Positions 45,235-53,946 of a stretch of DNA of 64,000 bases are shown here, in pieces. Under the pieces are notes generated by a model that was not told the origin of the DNA, searched no databases, and saw only the letters and a program-made list of their open reading frames with translations. Numbering within the stretch: position 1 is the first letter of the stretch; every line of letters begins with the position of its first letter. The stretch comes from Chromatocurvus sp046260765 (GTDB lineage: Bacteria; Pseudomonadota; Gammaproteobacteria; Pseudomonadales; Halieaceae): NCBI GenBank assembly GCA_046260765.1, contig JBHEOO010000004.1, positions 52,659 through 116,658 on the forward strand. Reading direction: 5' to 3'. The translations under genes were made by a program, and so were the position numbers.

Positions 45235-47060
45235 CCGCGTTTGACTCCACTGCGTTCCTGTCCAGTCTGACGACCCGCTGTGGTGTCTATCAGATGTATG
45301 ACGCCGATAATCGCCTGCTCTACGTGGGCAAGGCACGCAACCTCCGTAGCCGCGTCGGGAGTTATTTTCGCAACCGTGGACTCAACGGCAAGACGGTTGC
45401 ACTGGTCAATCGCATTGCGGACATACAGGTGACCGTGACGTCAACGGAAGTCGATGCTCTCCTGCTCGAACACAACCTGATCAAGAGTCACCGTCCACCC
45501 TACAATATTCTGCTGCGGGACGATAAAACCTATCCGTACATCTTCATGTCGTCCGAGGATCGCTTTCCCCGTCTCGCCCTCCACCGGGGTCCAAAGCGGC
45601 GCAAAGGTCAGTATTTCGGGCCTTACCCCAGTGCCGGTGCCGTGCGGCAGTCACTGCACTTCCTGCAGAAGGTATTCAAGGTACGTCAGTGCCGCGACAG
45701 TTACTTTCGCAATCGGTCGCGTCCCTGCCTGCAGCACCAGATTGATCGCTGCAGCGCCCCGTGTGTGGAACTCGTCACCCCGGAAGAGTACGCGCAGCAG
45801 GTTGAGAACACCGTTATGTTTCTGCACGGCAAGAATCAGGAACTTATGGTGCGTCTGGCAGATGATATGGAGCGCGCCGCGTCAGAGCTTGCCTACGAGC
45901 GCGCGGCGGTGTTTCGGGACCAGCTGCGCCAGCTGCAGCATGTTCAGGCGACACAGGGCATAGAAGGCAGCAGCGGGGATCTGGATATCCTTGCTGCCGT
46001 AGTCGCCGGTGGCCAGACCTGTGTGCAGGTGCTGTTCGTGCGCGGCGCCCGGGTACTCGGCAGCAAGACCTGGTATCCGCCCCTGAAGCTTGATGAGACG
46101 CCGGATGCGGTACTCGCGGCCTTTTTGCCCCAGTTTTACCTTGGCACTGACAATCGGCCCATCCCCGCAGAAATCCTTCTGAACGCCGACATCGAGGATG
46201 CCGATGCCATAGCCGAGGCGTTTTCACGTCATGCCGGACGTAAGGTCCAGATACGCAGCAGGGTGCGTGAAGCGCGGGCGCGATGGCTGCAGCTGGCGCA
46301 ACAGACTGCCGAAACCAACCTGCAGGCACATCTGGCGGGCAAGCAGAGCACGCAGGAACGGCTGCAGGCACTGCAGGAGGTTCTGGAGCTGACGAGCCTG
46401 CCCGAGCGCATGGAATGCTTCGACATCAGTCACAGCAGCGGCGAAGCAACGGTCGCGTCCTGCGTGGTATTTGATGCATCGGGCCCGAAAAAATCCGATT
46501 ATCGCCGCTTCAATATCAATGATGTGACCGGCGGCGATGATTATGCTGCCATGGAGCAGGCATTGACACGTCGCTACAAGCGTCTTGCAGACGGCGAGGG
46601 CGCGTTGCCGGACATACTGTTTATCGATGGCGGCAAGGGGCAGGTGAAGCAGGCGCTGGATGTACTGGACAACCTGGGGATAGCAGGCGTTCAGGTGGTG
46701 GGTGTTGCGAAAGGGACTACGCGCAAGGCCGGCTTCGAAACGCTGATCAAGGGCGAAAGCGGCGTCGAGCTGCAGCTTCCCGGCAGCAGTGAGGCCCTGC
46801 ACCTTATACAGCACATTCGCGACGAGGCGCATCGCTTCGCGATCACCGGGCATCGCGCACGGCGCGACAAGACCCGGCGCACATCACAGCTCGAGAGTAT
46901 TCCTGGCGTGGGCGCCAAGCGACGCCGCGAACTGCTCAGACACTTCGGAAGTGCGTCGGGTGTGGGCAATGCGAGTGTGGGTGAATTGAAAAAAATACCC
47001 GGTATCAGTGCTACCATGGCACAACAGATTTACGACCATTTGCATAGCGTCAGCGACTGA
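45231..47060 (+). CDS. uvrC: Excinuclease ABC subunit C
   Basis: The 609-residue nuclease makes both incisions in nucleotide excision repair. It has the GIY-YIG domain (GVYQMYDADNRLLYVGKARNL), a Cys cluster (CLQHQIDRCSAPC), a UVR segment (about 205-235), the RNase H-like nuclease region (ERMECFDISHSSGE) and C-terminal helix-hairpin-helix repeats (SIPGVGAKRRRELL, IPGISATMAQQIY). It overlaps murB in ATGA. Confidence 0.97.
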   Translation: MTAFDSTAFLSSLTTRCGVYQMYDADNRLLYVGKARNLRSRVGSYFRNRGLNGKTVALVNRIADIQVTVTSTEVDALLLEHNLIKSHRPPYNILLRDDKTYPYIFMSSEDRFPRLALHRGPKRRKGQYFGPYPSAGAVRQSLHFLQKVFKVRQCRDSYFRNRSRPCLQHQIDRCSAPCVELVTPEEYAQQVENTVMFLHGKNQELMVRLADDMERAASELAYERAAVFRDQLRQLQHVQATQGIEGSSGDLDILAAVVAGGQTCVQVLFVRGARVLGSKTWYPPLKLDETPDAVLAAFLPQFYLGTDNRPIPAEILLNADIEDADAIAEAFSRHAGRKVQIRSRVREARARWLQLAQQTAETNLQAHLAGKQSTQERLQALQEVLELTSLPERMECFDISHSSGEATVASCVVFDASGPKKSDYRRFNINDVTGGDDYAAMEQALTRRYKRLADGEGALPDILFIDGGKGQVKQALDVLDNLGIAGVQVVGVAKGTTRKAGFETLIKGESGVELQLPGSSEALHLIQHIRDEAHRFAITGHRARRDKTRRTSQLESIPGVGAKRRRELLRHFGSASGVGNASVGELKKIPGISATMAQQIYDHLHSVSD

Positions 47061-47090
47061 AATCGTTTTCAGAGAAACAGAGGTACAGGC

Positions 47091-47681
47091 TTGCCCATCA
47101 ATATTCCCAATGCGCTGACGCTGATGCGCATCCTTCTGATCCCGGTGCTCGTGGTGGTTTTCTACTTACCGTTCCAGGGGCACTGGCTGGTCGCAGCCGG
47201 TATCTTCACTCTGGCGGCGGTCACCGACTGGTTTGACGGCTATCTCGCCCGGCGGCTGGGTCAGATGACGGCCTTTGGCGCCTTCCTCGATCCCGTGGCG
47301 GACAAGCTCATGGTTTCTGTGGCACTGGTCCTTCTGGTGGAGCGTCACGACACGATACTTTTTACCCTGGCGGCATGCGTCATCATCGGCCGGGAGATCG
47401 TCGTCTCCGCATTGCGTGAATGGATGGCAGAGCTCGGCCAGCGCACCTCTGTTGCCGTCAGTTATGTCGGCAAGGTGAAAACCGCGCTGCAGATGATCGC
47501 CGTGATCGGCCTGCTCGCAGTCAACCCAGGCCGAGACGCCGGCTGGATGCTGCTGGTTTGCTACATACTGTTATACAGCGCCGCGGTTTTGACGTTGTGG
47601 TCAATGATGGCGTACCTGCGCGCAGCGGCACGCGTCATCCGCGCTCGCGATGAAGAGGCAAAACGCCTTGACTCCCGGTGA
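47091..47681 (+). CDS. pgsA: CDP-diacylglycerol-glycerol-3-phosphate phosphatidyltransferase
   Basis: This 196-residue membrane enzyme starts with TTG at the conserved NIPNALTLMRI, preceded by AGAGG. The CDP-alcohol transferase motif DWFDGYLARRLGQMTAFGAFLD-PVADK has all catalytic Asp residues. It makes phosphatidylglycerol phosphate. The uvrC-pgsA-tRNA(Gly)-tRNA(Cys) order is the same as in E. coli. Confidence 0.95.
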   Translation: MPINIPNALTLMRILLIPVLVVVFYLPFQGHWLVAAGIFTLAAVTDWFDGYLARRLGQMTAFGAFLDPVADKLMVSVALVLLVERHDTILFTLAACVIIGREIVVSALREWMAELGQRTSVAVSYVGKVKTALQMIAVIGLLAVNPGRDAGWMLLVCYILLYSAAVLTLWSMMAYLRAAARVIRARDEEAKRLDSR

Positions 47682-47695
47682 TCAGCCCCTAGAAT
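47668..47695 (+). promoter_or_regulatory. Promoter of the tRNA-Gly/tRNA-Cys operon
   Basis: TTGACT (47668-47673) and TAGAAT (47690-47695) are 16 bases apart and each matches consensus at five of six positions. The site overlaps the last codons of pgsA. Transcription would begin about ten bases before the truncated tRNA copy. Confidence 0.7.
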
Positions 47696-47712
47696 AGACG
47701 CCTCTCAAGAGC

Positions 47713-47758
47713 GCGGGAATAGCTCAGTTGGTAGAGCGCAACCTTGCCAAGGTGGAGG
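47713..47758 (+). pseudogene. Truncated duplicate of tRNA-Gly (5' portion)
   Basis: Bases 47713-47758 repeat the first 46 bases of the intact tRNA-Gly at 47819 with one mismatch: acceptor 5' strand, D-arm, anticodon arm with GCC and the start of the variable region. No T-arm and no matching 3' acceptor strand follow. The next 60 bases are unrelated GC-rich sequence that contains ACCGGCGACC (47782-47791), the reverse complement of the intact gene's T-arm region (47863-47872). Confidence 0.88.
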
Positions 47759-47818
47759 GGGGGCGCCCAGCCTCGCCGGGTACCGGCGACCACGGCGGTG
47801 GTGAAACGTAGCGACAAC

Positions 47819-47894
47819 GCGGGAATAGCTCAGTTGGTAGAGCGCAACCTTGCCAAGGTTGAGGTCGCCGGTTCGAACCCGGTTTCCCGCTCCA
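47819..47894 (+). tRNA. tRNA-Gly (GCC)
   Basis: A 76-base cloverleaf with acceptor pairing GCGGGAA/TTCCCGC, anticodon loop TTGCCAA (GCC) and T-loop GGTTCGAACCC. CCA is encoded at 47892-47894. It is equivalent to glyW next to pgsA in E. coli. Confidence 0.97.
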
Positions 47895-47909
47895 CAATCT
47901 TCAGATACA

Positions 47910-47983
47910 GGCTCGGTGGCAGAGTGGTTATGCAGCGGATTGCAAATCCGTCAACGCCGGTTCGATTCCGACCCGAGCCTCCA
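47910..47983 (+). tRNA. tRNA-Cys (GCA)
   Basis: A 74-base cloverleaf with acceptor GGCTCGG/CCGAGCC, anticodon loop ATTGCAAAT (GCA), T-loop GGTTCGATTCC and encoded CCA. It lies 15 bases after tRNA-Gly. The tRNA-Leu that follows in E. coli is absent; instead a 14-base AT palindrome (47986-47999) follows. Confidence 0.97.
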
Positions 47984-48016
47984 CAATTTTATATAAAATC
48001 AACAACCTGAAGGATC

Positions 48017-48541
48017 GTGCGCGCCGATCAGCGATCTCCGGAGATCTATTTGGCACACCAGCTTCGCGAGTTTGCCGACCGACAATTTATACACGACCTT
48101 CTCGTAGACTATTGCCTGTACCTCGACCGAATGGAACTTCAGTCTCTCGCGGCACTCTTCACTGCGGACTGCGCAGTGGTATACGGCGAGGACCCGCGTT
48201 TGCAGTCCAGAGGCGCGGCGGCGCTCGCTGCTTCTCTTGAGCGCATGTGGCGCTGGACACGCACTTCGCATCACCTGTCCAACGTACGTATTGCCTTTGA
48301 AGGCGAGGATGTGGCGGATGTGACCAGTTACGTCATGGCCTGGCACGAGCGCCCCGACGGATCTTCGGCAACAATTTATGGGCAGTATCGGGACCGCATT
48401 GTGCGCACCATTGAAGGCTGGCGAATTGCCGAGCGGCGCATGTTCATGAACGGGTCGGACGCAGGATTTACCGTTCCGATCACACCGGTTGAGAGAAGGC
48501 CGGCGCCAGCAGGCTGGAAAGCCCCGGATATAAATCGCTGA
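48017..48541 (+). CDS. SnoaL/NTF2-like fold protein
   Basis: The 174-residue protein has the cone-fold pattern of SnoaL-like proteins: an opening helix (FADRQFIHDLLVDYCLYLDRME), then LAALFTADCAVVYG and SHHLSNVRIAFEGEDVADVTSYVMAW. It ends with VRTIEGWRIAERRMFMNG. Related proteins are isomerases, dehydratases or dioxygenase beta-like subunits. The Tyr/Asp/His residues are compatible with a catalytic pocket, but no substrate can be named. GTG start with AAGG nearby. Confidence 0.82.
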   Translation: MRADQRSPEIYLAHQLREFADRQFIHDLLVDYCLYLDRMELQSLAALFTADCAVVYGEDPRLQSRGAAALAASLERMWRWTRTSHHLSNVRIAFEGEDVADVTSYVMAWHERPDGSSATIYGQYRDRIVRTIEGWRIAERRMFMNGSDAGFTVPITPVERRPAPAGWKAPDINR

Positions 48542-48594
48542 GGGCTCTCGTTCACGGGAATCCTGATAAGCTTAACTGCGACGCAGGGAGAAAG

Positions 48595-48613
48595 TCGCCG
48601 CAGAAAGCGGCGA
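48595..48613. repeat. Hairpin in the convergent spacer
   Basis: TCGCCGC (48595-48601) and GCGGCGA (48607-48613) form a perfect 7-bp stem around AGAAA, between the SnoaL-like gene and the convergent ybhP-like gene. No T-run follows on either strand. Nothing else is seen in this 162-base spacer. Confidence 0.6.
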
Positions 48614-48703
48614 TGCGTGCGGCTTGGTAATCCAGCGCACTATGGGTATGAATGCTTCCGCAGACGCAGACCGGCAAAAGACTCTTGCCTACGGTAAAGG
48701 GCA

Positions 48704-49468
48704 TTAATTCTCTGGCAGGTCAAAAACTCCATGCAGCGCCGCATGATCTGACAGATCCCGCCAGTGCCCGTCTAACAGACGCTCCGCGGAGACGGGTATC
48801 AGTCCCCGATAGTACACCCGGTCCACGGGAAACACGGGCGCCCACACTGGAAAGGTCCGCGCATGGGCACCGTGCATTCGCATGAACAGTTCCTCCAGTC
48901 CCAGATCATCGTGCAGATGGCGTTCTGCCCGCTGACGCCAGTCATTGAAATCGCCAGCGATTATCATGGGCTCATGCCGCGGTACGTGCTGGTCGATGCG
49001 GCGGGTCAGGGCGCGCAGCTGTTCCCGCCGTTCCTGTTCAAGCAGCCCGAGGTGAACGCACAGCACATGCAGCCGTACGCCGGTTTCAGGCATATCGATA
49101 ACGCCATGCAGAATGCTGCGACTGGAGCGCGGGAAAATCGATACATCAATGTTTTCCCAGGCCGTGAAGGGGAACTTGCTGAGTATGGCATTGCCGTGAT
49201 CGCCCTTGCGGTAGATCGCATTGCGCCCATACGCGTAGTGGGGCCATACGCGATCGGCGAGAAACTCGAAGTGTGGCTGCTCGGGGTATGTCAGCTGCTG
49301 TTGCTTCTGGGGGCTGTTAGCGGCTGAGCCATGCACCTCCTGCAGGAAAACGATGTCCGCCTCGGTCGCTTCCAGTCGCTCGCGCATGGCGTCCAGTACA
49401 AAGCGCCGGTTGCCTGTGCAATAGCCCTTGTGGATGTTGTAGGTCAGTATGCGCAGTTCGTGGCTCAT
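48704..49468 (-). CDS. YbhP-like endonuclease/exonuclease/phosphatase
   Basis: The 254-residue protein has the EEP-fold motifs: LRILTYNIHKGY at the start, DIVFLQEVHG, GNAILSKFP, IIAGDFNDWR and SDHAALHGVF. It resembles E. coli YbhP, a neighbour of a cardiolipin synthase gene. Here a CDP-alcohol phosphatidyltransferase gene lies directly upstream with a four-base overlap, again linking it to phospholipid genes. The start at 49468 has GAGGG just upstream; a longer frame exists. Confidence 0.87.
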   Translation of the reverse strand: MSHELRILTYNIHKGYCTGNRRFVLDAMRERLEATEADIVFLQEVHGSAANSPQKQQQLTYPEQPHFEFLADRVWPHYAYGRNAIYRKGDHGNAILSKFPFTAWENIDVSIFPRSSRSILHGVIDMPETGVRLHVLCVHLGLLEQERREQLRALTRRIDQHVPRHEPMIIAGDFNDWRQRAERHLHDDLGLEELFMRMHGAHARTFPVWAPVFPVDRVYYRGLIPVSAERLLDGHWRDLSDHAALHGVFDLPEN

Positions 49469-50031
49469 CTGCCCTCGAGTGTACCGCGTGCGTTCACTGC
49501 GCGCCGGGACCACGACAGCACGTAATGCACACCGCTGGCGACCGCCACCAGCGCCACCAGAATTGCCACTGCCGAATCGAGGGCAGGCGGCGATAGCGGA
49601 ACCAGTGCATCTGCAAGCACAGCGACGAGGTACAGGACCTGAACGCCCATGTTGACCTTGCTGAGCACCGTTGGTGCGAAATCAAACGGCCCAATCAACA
49701 GTCGGTATGCGCATGCACCGAACACGATGACAAGGTCACGACCCACGACAATGACAGCCAGCCACCAGGGCAGAAGGCCGACGCTTGCCAGCGACAGAAA
49801 AGCGCAGACCATGAGCAGCTTGTCCGCCGCCGCATCCATACCCGCTCCAAAGGCGGAATGCGCATTCAGGCGGCGAGCAAAGAAGCCATCAAGGGCATCG
49901 GTGATGCCGGCGACAATGCCGAGCCCCAGTGCCCATGCGTAGTCGTTGCGCAGAATCAAGAGTGCGATAGGAACAGCCATGATCAGTCGCATTCCCGTGA
50001 GCACGTTGGGTAGGTATTGCAGTCCCTGCAT
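49465..50031 (-). CDS. Second CDP-alcohol phosphatidyltransferase
   Basis: A 188-residue membrane enzyme with the motif DALDGFFARRLNAHSAFGAGMD-AAADK and four to six spans. It is a paralogue type of pgsA at 47091; candidates are another phosphatidylglycerophosphate synthase or a eukaryotic-type cardiolipin synthase. It is coupled to the ybhP-like gene. Confidence 0.88.
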   Translation of the reverse strand: MQGLQYLPNVLTGMRLIMAVPIALLILRNDYAWALGLGIVAGITDALDGFFARRLNAHSAFGAGMDAAADKLLMVCAFLSLASVGLLPWWLAVIVVGRDLVIVFGACAYRLLIGPFDFAPTVLSKVNMGVQVLYLVAVLADALVPLSPPALDSAVAILVALVAVASGVHYVLSWSRRAVNARGTLEGR

Positions 50032-50134
50032 AGATATCGATGCCGTTGCTCGGCAGCCTCAGTCACCGGGAAAAGAGTGCCTACTTTATCCTCATCAACC
50101 GCGAATCGCATCTGTATCTTTCCGCCGTTTGCGC

Positions 50135-50163
50135 GTTGTCTGCTACAAGTTGTCTGCTACAAT
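50135..50163 (+). promoter_or_regulatory. Tandem 14-bp repeat forming a candidate arfB promoter
   Basis: GTTGTCTGCTACAA occurs twice in direct tandem (50135-50148 and 50149-50162). TTGTCT of the first copy (50136-50141) and TACAAT at the end of the second (50158-50163) are 16 bases apart. Transcription would begin near 50170, the A of the arfB start codon. Confidence 0.55.
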
Positions 50164-50169
50164 TTTCAG

Positions 50170-50592
50170 ATGTTGCAGATAAACCCACAGGTTGCCATCC
50201 CCCTTGAGGAAATTGAGCTCTTGCCCATTCGCGCGCAGGGCGCTGGTGGCCAGCACGTCAACAAGGTGTCCACGGCGATCCATCTGCGCTTTGACAGCCA
50301 GTCTTCGTCGCTGCCGGAGCCCTATCGCAGCGCCTTGCTGACGAGACGCGATCACCGCATTACCGCCGAGGGGGTGGTCACGATCAAGGCGCAGCGTTTT
50401 CGCAGCCAGGCGCGCAATCGCGACGATGCCCTGGAACGACTCGCGGAGCTGATTCGCCGCAGCAACACCCCGCGCAAGAAACGCGTTGCCACCCGGCCGA
50501 CGCTGGCGTCGAAGAAACGACGGCTTGACGGGAAGACGCATCGAGCCCGGCTCAAGGCCGGACGGGGTCGGGTCAGCTCCCGGGACGCCTGA
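50170..50592 (+). CDS. arfB: Alternative ribosome-rescue factor ArfB
   Basis: The 140-residue protein has the release-factor GGQ loop (RAQGAGGQHVNKV, G26-G27-Q28) and a basic C-terminal tail (TPRKKRVATRPTLASKKRRLDGKTHRARL) that enters the empty mRNA channel of stalled ribosomes. It hydrolyses peptidyl-tRNA on non-stop ribosomes. No ribosome-binding site precedes the ATG, and the candidate promoter suggests a leaderless message. Confidence 0.95.
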   Translation: MLQINPQVAIPLEEIELLPIRAQGAGGQHVNKVSTAIHLRFDSQSSSLPEPYRSALLTRRDHRITAEGVVTIKAQRFRSQARNRDDALERLAELIRRSNTPRKKRVATRPTLASKKRRLDGKTHRARLKAGRGRVSSRDA

Positions 50593-50598
50593 GGCCGC

Positions 50599-52041
50599 TT
50601 ATTTACCCTTTATCTGCCCGTAAGCCGCCAGCGCAGCCTCACGCGCTTCGCGATGGTCCACGATAGGCTTAGGGTAGTGCTCGTCGAGCGTCAGTCCTGC
50701 TTCCTGCAACACGGCCGCCGGAGCATCCCAGGGCTTGTGCAGGTATTTATCGGGTAACTGCGCGAGTTCGGGCACCCATCGGCGCACGTATTCACCCGCG
50801 GCGTCAAACTTTTCACCCTGGGTTGTCGGGTTGAAAATGCGGAAGTACGGGGCCGCATCTGCTCCCGAGCCTGCCACCCACTGCCAGCTGCAGCTATTGC
50901 TGGCGAGGTCGGCATCCACCAGCTTATCCCAGAACCAGCGCTCACCGGCGCGCCAGTCGATCAGCAGATGTTTGGTCAGGAACGATGCGGTGACCATGCG
51001 CACGCGGTTGTGCATGTAGCCCGTCGCCCACAGCTCGCGCATGCCGGCATCCACGATCGGATAGCCTGTCTGGCCCCTTTGCCATGCCCGCAAGTGGTTT
51101 TGCGAGCCGGACCACGGAAAGTCGTCGAACGCCGGCTTGAAGGCTTTCCCAGGGATCTCCGGGAAAAAAACAAGGAGGTGGTAGGAAAATTCCCGCCAAC
51201 CCAGTTCAGCAAGAAACTTGTCTGCGGCACCCCGTGACTGCGGATGCTCCTCGGCCCAGGTCTGTGTGGCGTGCCAGACGGAGCGTGGCGATATTTCACC
51301 GTGATGCAGGTGTGGCGACAGGCCGCTGGTGGCGGACTCGCCGGGCATGTCGCGTGAATCGCCATAATCGGCCACACGCTTGTCGAGGAAGTGGTGCAGC
51401 CGGGCGTGCGCGCCCTCTGCGCCGGGCGTCCAGAGATCGGACCAGCCTTCCGCCCAGTCCGGCGCCTGCGGCAATAGCCGCCAGCTTTTCAGAGTGTCTG
51501 ACCCGGGTAGCGGGCTGTGCCACTGTCTGTCTTGCGGTAACGCTTTTGGCTCAGGGGGTTCGGGCAGGGCCCGGCAGGCGCGCCAGAAGGGCGTGAAGAC
51601 CCTGAACGGGTCGCCGGCGCCCGTTCGCACGCTGCCGGGTTCGTGCAGCAGATGGCCGGGAAAGCGCTTGAATTCAATGCCCCGGGCCTCAAACCGCGAG
51701 TGAAGTGACTGTTCGAGCTCGCCCGCCCAGGGCTCGTACTGCCGCGAGCAATACACGGCGTCAGCGCCTGTTTCCTCGATAAGGTTGTCCAGGACGTCAG
51801 GTGCCTTGCCGCGCCGAAGCACAAGTTCAGTACCGTATTCCTGCAGCGCGGTCGCCAGCGCCGCGAGGCTGTGATGCAGCCACCAGCGTGAAGCACCGCC
51901 TGGCGTCCAGTCGCCCGGCGTTGTCTCATCAAGGATATACAGTGCAATCATTGGTCGACCCGTGGCGGCGGCCGCATTCAGCCCCGGCAGGTCGACAGTG
52001 CGGAGGTCCTGACGAAACCAGAAGATCAGGGGAGGGGTCAT
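50599..52041 (-). CDS. phr: Deoxyribodipyrimidine photolyase
   Basis: The 480-residue protein belongs to the class I cryptochrome/photolyase family. It starts LIFWFRQDLRTVDLPGL (antenna-binding domain). The FAD-binding domain has LGWREFSYHLL, PIVDAGMRELWATGYMHNR, ASFLTKHLLIDWR and DLASNSCSWQWVAGSG, typical of CPD photolyases. It repairs UV-induced pyrimidine dimers using blue light. Its start overlaps the stop of the upstream sirtuin gene in ATGA, so the pair is coupled. Confidence 0.95.
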   Translation of the reverse strand: MTPPLIFWFRQDLRTVDLPGLNAAAATGRPMIALYILDETTPGDWTPGGASRWWLHHSLAALATALQEYGTELVLRRGKAPDVLDNLIEETGADAVYCSRQYEPWAGELEQSLHSRFEARGIEFKRFPGHLLHEPGSVRTGAGDPFRVFTPFWRACRALPEPPEPKALPQDRQWHSPLPGSDTLKSWRLLPQAPDWAEGWSDLWTPGAEGAHARLHHFLDKRVADYGDSRDMPGESATSGLSPHLHHGEISPRSVWHATQTWAEEHPQSRGAADKFLAELGWREFSYHLLVFFPEIPGKAFKPAFDDFPWSGSQNHLRAWQRGQTGYPIVDAGMRELWATGYMHNRVRMVTASFLTKHLLIDWRAGERWFWDKLVDADLASNSCSWQWVAGSGADAAPYFRIFNPTTQGEKFDAAGEYVRRWVPELAQLPDKYLHKPWDAPAAVLQEAGLTLDEHYPKPIVDHREAREAALAAYGQIKGK

Positions 52042-52970
52042 GGCTTGTGAATCCTTGCGTCAGTTGCAGTGCGGGCATTGGAACCGCCGCTGTCTCTGCC
52101 TGCTGCGCCGCGCGACAATACTCCCAATAAGGGCGGCAGTAACATTTCGGCGGGGTGTGACAGTTTGAGCGTCGCGAGCGGGTCAGCTCGCGTGACTCCA
52201 GGGTTGAGAATCGCAATTGGCTTGCCGGCCTCGGCGGCACGCCGGCAGAAGCGATAGCCGGAAAAGACCCGCAGGGAACTGCCGATCACCAGCAGGGCGT
52301 CGGCGCGGGCTATGGCGTCGGTACAATGGGCGACTCGCTCTCTGGGAACGGAGCCGCCAAAGAACACAACATCGGGCATCAGGTCGCCGCCGCAGGCGTC
52401 ACAGACGGGAACAACGACCGATGTGACCTGCTCGATGCTCAGGTCGGCGTCACCATCAGGGCGTACCTCCACCGCGAGATCGCGAAGATGCGGGTTATGG
52501 CGTTCCAGGCGTTGCTGCATCAGTTCGCGGTGGGAAAACGCCTTGCAGGCGAGACAGATAACCCGGTCGAGACGCCCGTGCAGGTCGACGACGTTGCAGC
52601 TCCCCGCACGCTGATGCAGGCGATCCACGTTCTGGGTGATCAGCAGTTCAATGCGCTCTTCACGCTCGAGAGTCGCCAGTGTCTGATGCGCCGCATTGGG
52701 CCTGGCATCCCGAACACCGGGCCAGCCCACTAAAGAACGTCCCCAGTAGCGTCGGCGCTTTTGCTCGCAGCCGGTGAACTCCTGGTGGGTAATGGGATCG
52801 TTGCGCAGCCAGTTACCCTCGCTGTCGCGGTAGGTTGGTATGCCAGATCCCTCGCTGATGCCGGCTCCGGTGAGGATCGCCAGCCTGGGGTGCGCCTCGA
52901 AAAAGTCGAGAAGTTCGTTTTGCGCTGAATCAATAGAGGTTTGCATAGTCACATGATACGGTTTCTGCAT
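52038..52970 (-). CDS. Sirtuin (SIR2-family NAD-dependent deacylase)
   Basis: The product of up to 310 residues has the sirtuin motifs AILTGAGISEGSGIPTYRD, ITQNVDRLHQRAG, VDLHGRLD (catalytic His) and PDVVFFGGSVP. Two Cys pairs (CLACKAF and CDACGG) form the structural zinc site. It deacylates lysines using NAD+. An internal ATG at 52946 is an alternative start eight codons in. Its coupling to phr is notable; the functional link is unknown. Confidence 0.92.
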   Translation of the reverse strand: MQKPYHVTMQTSIDSAQNELLDFFEAHPRLAILTGAGISEGSGIPTYRDSEGNWLRNDPITHQEFTGCEQKRRRYWGRSLVGWPGVRDARPNAAHQTLATLEREERIELLITQNVDRLHQRAGSCNVVDLHGRLDRVICLACKAFSHRELMQQRLERHNPHLRDLAVEVRPDGDADLSIEQVTSVVVPVCDACGGDLMPDVVFFGGSVPRERVAHCTDAIARADALLVIGSSLRVFSGYRFCRRAAEAGKPIAILNPGVTRADPLATLKLSHPAEMLLPPLLGVLSRGAAGRDSGGSNARTATDARIHKP

Positions 52971-53061
52971 GAGGGGTGCGCCCTGTGTCTACCTTTTGAT
53001 CTGAAGCGAGAGGGTTGCGTACAGAGTAACTCTGTCGATGTTAAATAACGGGGTATATCGC

Positions 53062-53946
53062 ATGCATATTTTACTGACGGGTGGAACTGGCTTCATCGGT
53101 AACGCGCTTGTTCCACACCTGCTCACGCAAAAGCACACCCTCACGATCCTGTCCCGATCCAGCCACACCGATACCGAGGGCTGCCGTTATATCCAGGATC
53201 TTGGTGAGCTCGCCGACAACGCGCAGATTGATGCCGTGATCAATCTTGCCGGTGCATCGCTGGCTGGTGCGCGCTGGACGGCCAGCTACAAGCGTGAAAT
53301 CGTCGATTCCCGTCTTGAAACAACCAGGCAACTGGTGGCGTGCATGACGCGGCTGCAGGTGCCCCCGGCGGTGCTTCTTAACGCCAGCGCTATCGGCTAT
53401 TACGGACACGGTGACCAACCTGTCACCGAAAAAGACTCGGCGGGAGAGGGGTTTTCTGCCGATCTCTGCAGCCGGTGGGAAGAGGCTGCTCTCCACGCGG
53501 AAGCCCTCGGTACCCGGGTCTGCCTGTGTCGTTTCGGCGTTGTGCTGGATGCGGGGGGAGGGGCCTTTGAAGAGCTCTTCAGGCCTTTCCGTTTTGGGCT
53601 TGCCAACTGGATTGGCAGTGGCCACCAGTGGTTGAGCTGGGTGCACCGCAGTGACGTTGTCGCTGCTCTGACTTTCCTTCTTGACCATTCTGAGTTATCC
53701 GGACCCTTCAATGTAACGGCACCGGAACCGGTGACCGGTCGCGGGATGTGTGACGCAATCAAACATCAGCGGAAAACGCTGCTGACGGCGCCTGTTCCTG
53801 CAACAGTGATGCGTATCATGCTGGGTGAGATGGCAGACGAACTGCTTATCAACGGTCAGAAAGTCCTGCCGGAGCGTCTTACACACAGCGGATTCACGTT
53901 CTCTTATCCGACCATAAAAAAAGCCCTGCACGCAATTCTTGCGTAG
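53062..53946 (+). CDS. TIGR01777/YfcH-type NAD(P)-dependent epimerase
   Basis: The 294-residue extended SDR has the Rossmann motif LLTGGTGFIGNALV at the N-terminus and VINLAGASLAGARW. GYYGHGD holds the catalytic Tyr region, and WIGSGHQWLSWVHRSDVV and a DUF1731-like C-terminus (GQKVLPERLTHSGFTFSYP) follow. The start at 53062 follows GGGG and fits the family. Members are often near photolyase and light-regulator genes. The substrate is unknown. Confidence 0.9.
   Translation: MHILLTGGTGFIGNALVPHLLTQKHTLTILSRSSHTDTEGCRYIQDLGELADNAQIDAVINLAGASLAGARWTASYKREIVDSRLETTRQLVACMTRLQVPPAVLLNASAIGYYGHGDQPVTEKDSAGEGFSADLCSRWEEAALHAEALGTRVCLCRFGVVLDAGGGAFEELFRPFRFGLANWIGSGHQWLSWVHRSDVVAALTFLLDHSELSGPFNVTAPEPVTGRGMCDAIKHQRKTLLTAPVPATVMRIMLGEMADELLINGQKVLPERLTHSGFTFSYPTIKKALHAILA

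Noticed and set aside
47713..47788. A second functional tRNA-Gly
   Set aside because: There is no T-arm and no 3' acceptor strand after the first 46 bases.
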